A DNA stretch of 64,000 nt from Flavobacteriia bacterium (GTDB taxonomy: Bacteria > Bacteroidota > Bacteroidia > Flavobacteriales > Flavobacteriaceae): NCBI GenBank assembly GCA_004293165.1, contig RDYL01000006.1, positions 1-64,000 on the forward strand. Direction: 5' to 3'. Below the pieces are notes generated by a model. That model made no database searches, was not told where the DNA came from, and worked only from the letters and a program-made list of their open reading frames with translations. A program made the position numbers and the translations under genes. Position 1 is the first letter of the stretch. Every line of letters starts with the position of its first letter. This document shows positions 1 through 8,982 of this stretch, piece by piece.

Positions 1-3000
1 ACAATCTGTATTGTTAGCTGCATAACCTTCTGGCGCTGTAGCAACACATAATGAAACTGTTGCTGTTGAACCATAACCATCTTGGTCTGCATCTACATAG
101 TAAGTAACTGCTTGGTTTATTGTAATTTGTATAGCTACGACTTCACTTTCACAAGTACCTATGGTTTGAGTAAGATAGTAGGTTGCTGACTCCAAAAGGG
201 TATCACCATTTAAAAGTATGGTTTTATTACTATCTCCATATACTTTTATGTTTTGGCCTGCTACTACAATCTCGGATATTTTTGGAGCAACACTGCTACA
301 AAATGATTGGTTTTCAACAATAGGTGTAGTAATTAAAATAGGTGAAACATTAATTAAACCTGAATTACTTGTAATATTATTAATTGTTTGTGTTACCGAA
401 TAACTACCTGCTGTTGTTACCACAATAGTATTTGACGTTTCACCAGTAGACCATAAAATTGTTCCTGTTGCGTCTGTTGTTAAAGTTGCTGTTCCATCAC
501 AATTTTGAACTGCTGTAATCTGTGGTGTTGCAGGCAAGGCTACTAATGAACCTCCTATTGCCAACGCATCAGCATCAAGTGCTGGCGAACTGAATCCCCA
601 ACCTCCTGTTGTGGTTTGTCCACTTGCATAATATCTAAAAGTTACTGTTGTACCGTTTGGAATATTTTGCAATTCAGCTATTTGACTCAAGTCAACGGTA
701 TCCATTGTTAAAACTGCACTAGTTACTGGATTACCTATTAGCGTGAAAGTGGTACCATTTAAACTATAAGCAAACTGAGAAGTTACACCAGCATTTGCAA
801 AGAAAGAAGCTGTTCCAACAAAGGAAGCATCAATTGAAGCTAAATTCATTTGATACCCTTCAGTTGGTTGTAACTGAAATTGAAAATAATCTGTATTATT
901 TACACTAATTCCATCATTTTTGAAGCCAGTTGTTCTAAATGAGTTGGCACCAATACTTGCTCCAGCACCTGCTCCTCTGGTTAATAAATCTCCATTATTA
1001 CTTGTTACTAGATTAGCAAATGATGTCGCAGTTGCTGTAGCGGTTTGATTTAAACCATAAACATTCCATGCTGCAATTGGGTCTGGTATTATTTTAAGCG
1101 ATCTTACTTGCGTAATTGGTTCGTAATTTGCATTACCAGCCTGAGTAGCAGTAATTTCTGTTTGCCCTACCCCCACAATAGTTACCACATTTCCTTCAAC
1201 AGTAGCAACAGCTGTGTTAGAACTCGTATATACAATCTCTAAAGCTGAAGAAGCCGTAGCATTTAATGGAAATGGTGGTGTGGAAATATACTTGGTTCCT
1301 AAACTAGTAAAACCATTAATAAATTGCACTCTAGGCGCAATTACTAAATCTTGTGAAACAGAAACAGCAGCATTATAATTTTCATTTCCTAATTGACTTG
1401 CGGTAATCTGTACCGTACCTCCTGCTAAAATTGTTACCTGATTACCAGAAACAGTTGCAATAGATTCATCTGAACTAGTAAATACAATTGGTTGTCCAGA
1501 AGCGCCACCTATAGCTGAAATTGTAAAGACCGCATCTCCAAATACTTTTGATGGTAAAGCACTAAACGTAATAGTTTGGTTCGCTTTAATAATAGTACCC
1601 AAAACATTAGTTGGTTGTACTAAAGTATAACGATCTGCATGTAATCCTGTTAATTCAAAATTAGGAGTCACAGCTATATCTTGTCCAACACCAACTTGTT
1701 CAAAGACAGCACTATTTGTAAGTGATACTTCATCCGTACTTACAATGCCGTTTAATTGATAACTATTAATTTGTGCATTGTTTGTACCATCATACGTTTT
1801 TTCAGCCACCACTACTTCACTTACTGATAGTTGTTTTTTACCAATTACCAATGTTTGTATTGAAGCAGGTGCAGGATTGAAACTTGTATTACCTCCTTGT
1901 AAAGCTGTAATAGTTACCGTTCCTGGTTGTAATAGTGTGACAATATTTCCATTAATAGAAGCTATTGTTTCATCTGAGCTAGTATAATTAATCGCCAATC
2001 CTGAACTTGCTGTTGCATTTAAACCAAATGGGGCATCACCATAATTACTTTCTGTTAGCGGTTCAAACGTAATGGTTTGATTAGCCAATTGTGTATTTAT
2101 AATTAATTGCTCTCTAGAAATTAATGTTGCAGGATTATAATTAGTATTTCCTCCCTGTGTAGCATTAATAATTGCAGTACCCGAACCAACAATCGTTGCT
2201 ACATTTCCAGATATTGCAATAATCGATTCATCTTCACTAGTAAATGAAACTGGTAACCCAGAAGAAGCTGTAGCAGTTAATGTAAAACTTTCATCCGTAT
2301 CTAATCTGCTAGCTAATGGTTCAAAAGTAATGGTTTGATCCGCTTTATTTATTATTAATTCTCTAGCTATTTCTATAGCTGAATTGTAATTATCGTTTCC
2401 TGATTGAGTAGCTGTAATTGTTGTACTACCAGCACCAACAATGGTTACAGTATTTCCCACAATTGTAGCTACATCCGTATTCGAACTTGAATAGGTTAAA
2501 GCTAAACCAGAAGTAGCTGTTCCATTTAAACTAAATGACAAGTCACCATATGTTTTTGCAGAAAGTTCATTAAAAGTAATTACTTGATCTGCTTTCGCAA
2601 TTGAAATTACTACCACTTTGGTATCTGTACCACTTAAATTAGTTGCAGACAAACTCACATTGAATGTTCCTGCTGCTGAGGGTGTTCCAGCAATAACACC
2701 TGTTGTTGTATTGATAGATAAACCTGATGGCAAACTCTCTGCACTATAACTAGATGGTACGTTTGATGCTGTTGTTGTATAATTGAATGCTTGACCTACT
2801 GTTCCTGAAGCATTCAAAGAACTAGTGATAACTGGAGCTGGTAATTGATCTACATATCCTGAAACTACTAAACTATTTGTTGTAGCTCCTGATGCATATC
2901 TTCCAATTGAAAAAGTTGCCGTTGAAGAAGTACCTCCCCAAGCATAGATTCTAAATTTCACAGTTGTTCCTGCGGGTACATTTTGTAATTCAGTTATTGA

Positions 3001-5541
3001 AGCTAAATTAATTTGTGTTTGAATTTGACCATCTGCAGTACTTGAAAAGTTAACATCTGAACCAATATCATTAAAAGTAGCACCATTAAGACTGTATCTC
3101 CATATGTAAGCATTTGGAGCAGTAGCTCCCGATCTTCTTAATGTAGCATCTAATGTTTTTAAAGTAACAGCTTGTCCTGCTTTAGGAGCAAAACTAAATT
3201 CGAAAAACTCATTTGAAGCAATGGCATCTGATTTAGTATTTGAACCTGCAGCTGCCAACCAACTCGTTGCGGCAAATGCCCTACCTAAGATTGTTGTAGA
3301 AATACCTGAACCTCTTGAGAGTACTGCTGTTGTTAATTTATTATCGTTCGTTGTAGCATTGTATGTAGTTTCGTTACCCACTGCAGCAGGCGTACCAAAT
3401 TGCCAAGCAACTAGTGTTTCATTTGCGCGAGTAACCACCAAAGATTGTGTGACATCTGAAGCAGCGTTGTAATTATCATTACCTGACTGAATTGCAGTAA
3501 TTGTAGCTGTACCTGCACCTATAATAGTAACCGTATTTCCACTTATTGTAGCAACCGCAGTATTTGAGATTGAATACGTCACTGTTAATCCAGACGATGC
3601 CGTACCATTTAAAATAAATGAAGGTGTTACTGTGGTATAACTTGGTAATGTATTAAATGTTATCGATTGAGTTGCTTTTAAAATAGTACCTACTACATTA
3701 GAGGGTTGCACTAATTCATATTTACCAGCATCTACTCCATTCAAAATGAAATTTGGAACGACTAATTTGTTAGTTCCAGCATTTGCATTTTCAAAAACAG
3801 CATTTGACGTATTTAAAGCAATTGCATCATTTCCAACTATTCCGTTTAGGACATAAGATGTTACCCCCGCAGTTGTTGTACCATTGTAGATTTTATCTTC
3901 AACAATTACATTAGAAACCGTTAAGCTTTTTTTGTTGATTATTAATTCTTGTTGCACGCTTGCTGCAGGATTATATCCGTCTCCACCTACTTGAGAGGCA
4001 GTTATGGTAAGAGTTCCTGGTTTATGGATTGTTACTACATTACCTGTAACTGATGCAATCGTTTCATCACTACTAGTATAAGAAATGGATAATCCTGAAT
4101 CTACTGTAGCTTCTAATTCAAATGCAACATCCCCATAAGTAACTGCTGGTAATGCATTGAAAGTAATTTCTTGACTTTCAAGTGCTGTATTTATAATCAC
4201 TTGATTTTGAGTAACAGCTATGGCTGCATTATAATTTTCATTACCCCCTTGTGAAGCTGTAATTGTAACCGTTCCAGGGCCAACAATACTAGCTGTATTT
4301 CCTGAAATAAGAACTACAGATTCGTTTGAACTCGTATAGGTTATAGGTAGACCAGATGACGTAGTTGCAAATAATTGAAAATCCGCATCCGAATCTAGTT
4401 TATCTATTAATGTTCCAAAAGTTATTGTTTGATTCGCTTTGTTTACAACTAGCTCTTGAGTTACTGCAGTAGCTGTGTTATAATTATCATCTCCACTTTG
4501 TGAAGCAACTATATTTGTTGCCCCTACCCCAACAACGGTTACCATATTCCCAGTGACTGTTGCCACACTAGGATTTGAACTTGTATAAGTGATAGGCAAA
4601 CTCGATGATGCAGTTGCGTTTAGTATAAAGTCGCTATCACCATACGTTTTTGATGGAATACTAACAAATGAAATAGTTTGATTTCCCTTACTCACTGTAA
4701 TAACCAAAGTAGCAGTACCTGTTCCTGCAGTATTAGCAGCAGAAATAGTTGCGTTAAAAACACCAGTTTGAGTTGGGCTACCTGAAATAACACCCGTTGT
4801 GGTGTTTATTGACAATCCTGTTGGTAATCCTGTAGCATTATAGCTTGTTGGATTCTGACTTGCTGTAATTGTGTAATTAAATGCTGTATTGTAGTTTGCA
4901 TTTGCCACAAGAACACTATTTATTTCAGGAGTTGAAGCCACACCTTGTCCTGTAAATAAAATATCATCAACTCTTACACCTTTTCCAGTCCCATTGTTTC
5001 TGAATCTAATTTTAAATTGACTAGAATTTGAAATTGGCAAACTAATATTCCCAGAATTTATATAAGTCGTTGAAGTAGGTGTTGCAGATAAATAGGATGT
5101 AGTTGACCAAGTCACCCCATTATCTTCTGAATAATCAACCTTACATGGATTATTTGTCCCAGAACCATAAGTAGCAACCTTAAAGCTTAATGTAATATTC
5201 TGATTAAAACTACTCACATTAAACGCCTCAGAAATGATAACATCATTTGCTTCAATTAGCCAATAGCCAGACTGTTGTACAGAATTGGCTGTAGTCCCAT
5301 TTGTATACGTCCAATTTGCTGAAGCACTCGAACAATTACTTGAATAAATTGTTGTTTGTCCAAAAGTTAACTGACTACTTAAAAACAAAAAAGCAACCAT
5401 CAAAATTGACAATATGCCTTTAAAATTTAAGTAATCGTTCCATAACCCCATCTCCAATGTAAAACTTGAAGAGAAAAAACTATTAGTTCTTGCCGGTTGA
5501 AGTGGCGCGTTCCAATCTTTTGTGTAAAGTTTTGTTTTCAT
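1..5541 (-). CDS. Giant secreted repeat protein (MBG/YDG/Ig-like), N-terminal 1847 residues, partial
   Basis: The reading frame is open from the ATG at 5541 to the left edge, so the C terminus is missing. Residues 1-62 form a secretion signal with an unusually long n-region, a hydrophobic core (GILSILMVAFLFL) and a likely cut after TFGQ. After a jellyroll-like start come two putative Ig modules (motif TGLPTGLSINTTTGVISG) and about ten roughly 80-residue MBG-type repeats of the form KTYGD..F.L.ATASSGL.I.YTSS...A...GN..TI.G.G. There are two YDG modules (KIYNGTT and KTYDGTN), two longer modules of similar sequence ending in NSLVVSGYV or DALAIGGSL, and an Ig_7-type module near the left edge. The last visible residues (DADQDGYGS) are typical of spacers before a T9SS sorting domain, but none is in view. 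Likely a surface adhesin or filament; its ligand cannot be told from the sequence. Confidence 0.85.
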   Translation of the reverse strand, partial: MKTKLYTKDWNAPLQPARTNSFFSSSFTLEMGLWNDYLNFKGILSILMVAFLFLSSQLTFGQTTIYSSNCSSASANWTYTNGTTANSVQQSGYWLIEANDVIISEAFNVSSFNQNITLSFKVATYGSGTNNPCKVDYSEDNGVTWSTTSYLSATPTSTTYINSGNISLPISNSSQFKIRFRNNGTGKGVRVDDILFTGQGVASTPEINSVLVANANYNTAFNYTITASQNPTSYNATGLPTGLSINTTTGVISGSPTQTGVFNATISAANTAGTGTATLVITVSKGNQTISFVSIPSKTYGDSDFILNATASSSLPITYTSSNPSVATVTGNMVTVVGVGATNIVASQSGDDNYNTATAVTQELVVNKANQTITFGTLIDKLDSDADFQLFATTSSGLPITYTSSNESVVLISGNTASIVGPGTVTITASQGGNENYNAAIAVTQNQVIINTALESQEITFNALPAVTYGDVAFELEATVDSGLSISYTSSDETIASVTGNVVTIHKPGTLTITASQVGGDGYNPAASVQQELIINKKSLTVSNVIVEDKIYNGTTTAGVTSYVLNGIVGNDAIALNTSNAVFENANAGTNKLVVPNFILNGVDAGKYELVQPSNVVGTILKATQSITFNTLPSYTTVTPSFILNGTASSGLTVTYSISNTAVATISGNTVTIIGAGTATITAIQSGNDNYNAASDVTQSLVVTRANETLVAWQFGTPAAVGNETTYNATTNDNKLTTAVLSRGSGISTTILGRAFAATSWLAAAGSNTKSDAIASNEFFEFSFAPKAGQAVTLKTLDATLRRSGATAPNAYIWRYSLNGATFNDIGSDVNFSSTADGQIQTQINLASITELQNVPAGTTVKFRIYAWGGTSSTATFSIGRYASGATTNSLVVSGYVDQLPAPVITSSLNASGTVGQAFNYTTTASNVPSSYSAESLPSGLSINTTTGVIAGTPSAAGTFNVSLSATNLSGTDTKVVVISIAKADQVITFNELSAKTYGDLSFSLNGTATSGLALTYSSSNTDVATIVGNTVTIVGAGSTTITATQSGNDNYNSAIEIARELIINKADQTITFEPLASRLDTDESFTLTATASSGLPVSFTSEDESIIAISGNVATIVGSGTAIINATQGGNTNYNPATLISREQLIINTQLANQTITFEPLTESNYGDAPFGLNATASSGLAINYTSSDETIASINGNIVTLLQPGTVTITALQGGNTSFNPAPASIQTLVIGKKQLSVSEVVVAEKTYDGTNNAQINSYQLNGIVSTDEVSLTNSAVFEQVGVGQDIAVTPNFELTGLHADRYTLVQPTNVLGTIIKANQTITFSALPSKVFGDAVFTISAIGGASGQPIVFTSSDESIATVSGNQVTILAGGTVQITASQLGNENYNAAVSVSQDLVIAPRVQFINGFTSLGTKYISTPPFPLNATASSALEIVYTSSNTAVATVEGNVVTIVGVGQTEITATQAGNANYEPITQVRSLKIIPDPIAAWNVYGLNQTATATATSFANLVTSNNGDLLTRGAGAGASIGANSFRTTGFKNDGISVNNTDYFQFQLQPTEGYQMNLASIDASFVGTASFFANAGVTSQFAYSLNGTTFTLIGNPVTSAVLTMDTVDLSQIAELQNIPNGTTVTFRYYASGQTTTGGWGFSSPALDADALAIGGSLVALPATPQITAVQNCDGTATLTTDATGTILWSTGETSNTIVVTTAGSYSVTQTINNITSNSGLINVSPILITTPIVENQSFCSSVAPKISEIVVAGQNIKVYGDSNKTILLNGDTLLESATYYLTQTIGTCESEVVAIQITINQAVTYYVDADQDGYGSTATVSLCVATAPEGYAANNTDC

Positions 5542-5563
5542 GTATGATTATCAATATTTTTGA

Positions 5564-5571
5564 CAAAACTA
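5564..5571 (-). promoter_or_regulatory. -7 box TAGTTTTG of the giant repeat-protein gene
   Basis: A perfect match to the Bacteroidota -7 consensus TAnnTTTG. It predicts a transcript start near 5558 and a leader of about 17 bases before the ATG at 5541, which supports that ATG over the internal one at 5451. No clear -33 TTG is seen. Confidence 0.55.
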
Positions 5572-5679
5572 CTAAAAAATATTTTTTCTACTTACATAAA
5601 GATATTAACTTACTGTTAATAAATATTTTAGAAAGACAACTTTAAAAAAATAACATTTAAATGAAAACCAATAATGGTC

Positions 5680-5862
5680 TTAATAACTAATTTTTAAGGA
5701 GATAGAAATTGAATTAAATAGTTTACTAAATAGATTTAAAACAAAAAATGTAAATAAAATTAATATAATCCAATCGTAAAACATGAAAATTTGGCATTCT
5801 ATTTTAACAAAAAACAAATATAGATTTACATAATCGAAAATCAAATTCCCTAATATTACCAA
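5680..5862 (-). CDS. Possible 60-residue hydrophobic protein (doubtful)
   Basis: This small frame begins inside the last codons of the YdcF-like gene, a 7-base overlap on the same strand, and codes for a very hydrophobic protein with one clear membrane segment (WIILILFTFFVLNLF). It matches no family I recognise. The overlap suits translational coupling, but AT-rich DNA makes hydrophobic frames of this size by chance, so it may not be a gene. If it is not, 5542-5855 holds only the promoter of the left-hand gene. Confidence 0.2.
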   Translation of the reverse strand: MVILGNLIFDYVNLYLFFVKIECQIFMFYDWIILILFTFFVLNLFSKLFNSISISLKISY

Positions 5863-6599
5863 CTATCTTTCCAATATTTGAGTTGTTCTCTTAGGTATTC
5901 GTTCATTAAATCTATTGAAGATATAGATGGCAATGTTACACCATTATAATCATTAATTCCTTGTTTGACCTTAAAATTTGTAGGTGCTGAAATTGCAACA
6001 ATTCCATTTTTTTTATATAACATTATAGCTCTAGACAAGTGTAATGCATCGGAGACTACAATCACATTTTTATTAGTTCCAAATCGTTTTACAAAAGCAG
6101 AAACTTCTTCTGAAGTGTTAGATGGAGTGGTTAACGTTTCGATATTTTGTTTAGGTATGCCTAACTCAACAGCAGCTCTTTTTACAACTGATGCTTGAGA
6201 CTCTAATCCTAAGCTAGAATATCCTGAACTAACAATTATATAATTTGGTAACAACTTTGATATTCGTATTGCTTCAATTAATCGAGTCAATGTAACATCA
6301 GACAATTGTTTTGTAGCTGACAATCTTTTTTCTAGACTATAACCAGCACCTAACACATGTAAATAATAAGTTTTATTTGTATCAATAAGATTCGGATTAA
6401 TTATGCTGTTTTTATTTTCATGCTTTTTTACTAAACATTTAGGCAAATATGAAGTAGTACACATTAAAAATAAAATAAAATAAAAAATCCACAACCAATA
6501 CGCTTTTTGAATGTTGAATTTATAAGTTAATATCATTAACAATACTAGAAACAGTATAAAAAAATTGTATAGGGTTAAATTATTTTGAAAAAAATTCAT
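5856..6599 (-). CDS. YdcF/ElyC/SanA-family (DUF218) membrane protein
   Basis: The protein has two N-terminal membrane helices (about residues 10-25 and 33-47) and then a DUF218 domain from about residue 77. It shows the family landmarks: an opening strand ending in LGAGYS, then SSGYSSLG.ES, TSEEV, and VVSDALHLSRA near the end. DUF218 proteins such as E. coli ElyC and SanA act in envelope integrity and undecaprenyl-lipid metabolism, but their chemistry is poorly known. The frame is open upstream to an ATG at 6677. I chose the ATG at 6599 because it gives a usual 247-residue length and puts the first helix right after the start. The gene stands alone, 408 bases downstream of cutC. Confidence 0.8.
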   Translation of the reverse strand: MNFFQNNLTLYNFFILFLVLLMILTYKFNIQKAYWLWIFYFILFLMCTTSYLPKCLVKKHENKNSIINPNLIDTNKTYYLHVLGAGYSLEKRLSATKQLSDVTLTRLIEAIRISKLLPNYIIVSSGYSSLGLESQASVVKRAAVELGIPKQNIETLTTPSNTSEEVSAFVKRFGTNKNVIVVSDALHLSRAIMLYKKNGIVAISAPTNFKVKQGINDYNGVTLPSISSIDLMNEYLREQLKYWKDSW

Positions 6600-7007
6600 T
6601 GTAGCGACAAGTTTAAAAATCTTAAAAGAGAAATATTTACCCGTTATGTAGAATTGTTTTAATGCTAAATATTTCAATAATTTTATATCGAACTCACATT
6701 ATTTTGTTAATAATTCAATTAAAATAAACAAACTAAAAAAATCTATTTGACTATAGAACGATTAAAAATCACTTGAATAATTTAATCTCTATGCCTGTAA
6801 TCGATATTGCGAGGTAACAAATATATTATTTAAAAAAAATGAATAAATTATTAATATATATAATTTTACAAATTAAAACGAAACAAAAATATATTGAGGA
6901 TGTATTAGTAGCAAATTAAATGTCCTAGAAATATTTTTATCAAAAAAACAAGAATTTACAAAAATTCAACATACAAAATTATTTATCCAAGAGGCTTATT
7001 AACCTTA
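6600..7007. other. Intergenic stretch between cutC and the YdcF-like gene
   Basis: Very AT-rich, with no credible coding frame and no strong terminator hairpin found after cutC. The one notable site is the minus-strand box TATATTTG at 6825-6818. Confidence 0.5.
6818..6825 (-). promoter_or_regulatory. Candidate -7 box TATATTTG upstream of the YdcF-like gene
   Basis: A perfect TAnnTTTG box on the minus strand, about 220 bases before the chosen start and 140 before the longer one. The 13 bases 6813-6825 recur exactly at 61596-61608 upstream of wza. No -33 box is visible and the leader would be long. Confidence 0.35.
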
Positions 7008-7697
7008 TTACAAGTTTAAAATATTTACTAACTTATTTAAATTTAGCTTATATTCATATCCCATACTGGAATTTTCACTTAAGATTGCATCTTTAATATT
7101 AAAATGTATTGTTTTTAAACCTGCACTTTTTAATTGCCTTGCATTATCAAAAGTAACACCTCCACCTGCTATTATTTGAATTTCATTACCATAATTATCA
7201 GACCATTTTTTTAATTTTTCTTTTCCAAAATCAACCGTTTTTTTACTTCCAGCTGTTAAGAGCCTATCAAAGCCTGTTTCAACTAAAAACTGTATGGCAT
7301 GCTCGGTATCTATTGCAAAATCAAACGCCCTATGAAAAGTGGTTTGTAAACCTAATTCTTTTGCAGCAAAATAAAGACGTTTTGTATGCTCCTTTTCAAT
7401 TTTAAAATTTTCATCTAATAGTCCAAATACCACACCTGTAACTCCAAGCTTAGCAAAAAATTTTATATCTTCTACCATTAATTTAAGTTCATATTCATTA
7501 TAATTAAATCCCCCAGCTCTAGGTCTTATCATAACGTGAACTTCAGGAACAGCATGTTCACAAAAATAGGCTGTTGTAGCATAACTTGGTGTTATTCCAC
7601 CTAATTGAAGCCCTGCACATAGTTCAACACTTTTAATTGTTGGTAAATTAACCTCATTTAATTCTTCAATAGATTCTAGAACTACTTCAAAATTCAT
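7008..7697 (-). CDS. cutC: Copper homeostasis protein CutC
   Basis: A 229-residue TIM-barrel protein with the CutC signatures: VELCAGLQLGGITPS at about 24-38, MIRPRAGGFNYNEYE at 56-70, FHRAFD at 121-126 and AGGGVT at about 178-183. The length fits the family, which is slightly shorter in bacteria than in animals. CutC was first linked to copper tolerance and binds Cu(I) in animals; its bacterial role is unsettled. It starts 17 bases after the acetyltransferase stop on the same strand, so it is probably transcribed as the tail of the polysaccharide operon, though nothing links it to glycan chemistry. Confidence 0.93.
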   Translation of the reverse strand: MNFEVVLESIEELNEVNLPTIKSVELCAGLQLGGITPSYATTAYFCEHAVPEVHVMIRPRAGGFNYNEYELKLMVEDIKFFAKLGVTGVVFGLLDENFKIEKEHTKRLYFAAKELGLQTTFHRAFDFAIDTEHAIQFLVETGFDRLLTAGSKKTVDFGKEKLKKWSDNYGNEIQIIAGGGVTFDNARQLKSAGLKTIHFNIKDAILSENSSMGYEYKLNLNKLVNILNL

Positions 7698-7714
7698 ACT
7701 ATTTAAAAGTTATT

Positions 7715-8356
7715 TTAATGATTTATATTAGTTCTTAAAATTTTTCCAGGATTTCCTATCATTACTACTTCATCTGGAACATTTTTAATAATTAAAGTTC
7801 CTGCTCCGATTAATGTATTTTTACCAATATAAGAAACACCTGTCATCACTGTAGAACCTATTCCAAAATAAGCAAATTCTTTTATGTAAATTGACGCACC
7901 TATATTTACTCCTTGTGAAAAAAAACATCCCTTTTCAATGGTAACATGATGAGCAATATTAACACCCATACTTATCATTGAATAATCTTGTATTTTTGTA
8001 AATGGCATCACATTAGAACTAGGTAATATATATATTGCTTTTCCTAACTCAACTGTTGCATCCAGCAATACGGATTCATGAATAAAAGATGGTATCTCAA
8101 ATCCTTCTGACTCTATCTTTGAAAGCAAATTAACTCGAACAGAGTTATTACCAATTGGAACAAAAACAGCTATATCTTTAGTTAATGCATTAAATAAATA
8201 ATTAATATTACCTAGAACAGAATATCCTCCAATATCAGTCCCTTTCAACAAATCATTATCATCAATAAAACCGAGAATTTCGTAATATTCTTCTAAGTAT
8301 TTTGAATATACTTGACCATAGGTACCCGCACCAAAAATAACCGCTCTTTTCTTCAT
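7715..8356 (-). CDS. Sugar O/N-acyltransferase, PglD/NeuD-like
   Basis: A 213-residue protein with an N-terminal Rossmann-like strand-loop (VIFGAGTYGQ, about 5-14) that binds the UDP-sugar, then a left-handed beta-helix of hexapeptide repeats and the usual end VMIGNPGKILR. This is the layout of PglD/PerB/NeuD acetyltransferases, which use acetyl-CoA to acylate an amino- or hydroxy-sugar. The ATG at 8356 sits 4 bases after the PglC-like stop. The frame can be extended to 8377, but that would force a 17-base overlap and add a non-conserved MMVKINN. Pairing with a PglC-like transferase suggests acetylation of a 4-amino sugar nucleotide, but the PglE aminotransferase that normally follows is absent, with cutC in its place. 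Confidence 0.85.
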   Translation of the reverse strand: MKKRAVIFGAGTYGQVYSKYLEEYYEILGFIDDNDLLKGTDIGGYSVLGNINYLFNALTKDIAVFVPIGNNSVRVNLLSKIESEGFEIPSFIHESVLLDATVELGKAIYILPSSNVMPFTKIQDYSMISMGVNIAHHVTIEKGCFFSQGVNIGASIYIKEFAYFGIGSTVMTGVSYIGKNTLIGAGTLIIKNVPDEVVMIGNPGKILRTNINH

Positions 8357-8360
8357 ATTA

Positions 8361-8966
8361 TTAATTTTTACCATCAAATGGAATCATAGTAATGTCCTCT
8401 GTTGCATTAACTTCATTTGTTTTAAAAATTTTAAATACAGTTTTAAATAAAATTTTAACATCTAAAAAAAAACTTAAATTATCAACATACCAAACATCAT
8501 ATTGAAATTTTTGAGTCCAACTCAACGTATTTCTGCCATTTACTTGGGCCCAACCTGTAATTCCCGGTCTAACTTCATGCCTTCTATTTTGTTCATTAGA
8601 ATAAAGAGGTAAATAATACACCCTTAATGGCCTTGGCCCTACTAGTGACATATCTCCTCTTAAAACATTTATTAATTGAGGTATTTCATCAACAGATGTT
8701 TTACGAACCCATTTCCCAACAGTTGTTAATCTAAGATTATCTGGTAGTAGATTTCCATTGACATCCGTTTGATCAGTCATGGTTTTGAATTTAATTATTT
8801 TAAAAATATTACCATATCTTCCAGGGCGTTCTTGGTTAAAAAAAGGTTTCCCTTTATTTGAAAAATAAAGTGCTGTAAAAGCAATTATAAATATTGGAGA
8901 TAATACTAGTATCCCTAACAAAGCTAATATAAAATCAATTACTCTTTTAAAAATATTTTTATACAT
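8361..8966 (-). CDS. Initiating phosphoglycosyl transferase, PglC-like (bacterial sugar transferase)
   Basis: A 201-residue monotopic transferase that moves a sugar-1-phosphate from UDP-sugar to undecaprenyl phosphate, the first membrane step of glycan assembly. Visible features are a single re-entrant hydrophobic segment at about 11-34 with the LSP break (22-24), the KFKTM motif at 60-64, the catalytic Asp-Glu pair in SVDEIPQL (93-94), GDMSLVGPRPL at 104-114 and RPGITGWAQVNGR at 133-145. It lacks the four-helix N-terminal region of WcaJ/WbaP enzymes, so it is the short PglC type. It lies between an ATP-grasp gene and the PglD-like acetyltransferase, the order seen in many glycan operons. The sugar it transfers cannot be read from the sequence. 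Confidence 0.92.
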   Translation of the reverse strand: MYKNIFKRVIDFILALLGILVLSPIFIIAFTALYFSNKGKPFFNQERPGRYGNIFKIIKFKTMTDQTDVNGNLLPDNLRLTTVGKWVRKTSVDEIPQLINVLRGDMSLVGPRPLRVYYLPLYSNEQNRRHEVRPGITGWAQVNGRNTLSWTQKFQYDVWYVDNLSFFLDVKILFKTVFKIFKTNEVNATEDITMIPFDGKN

Positions 8967-8982
8967 TTTTTTAATTACTTCT

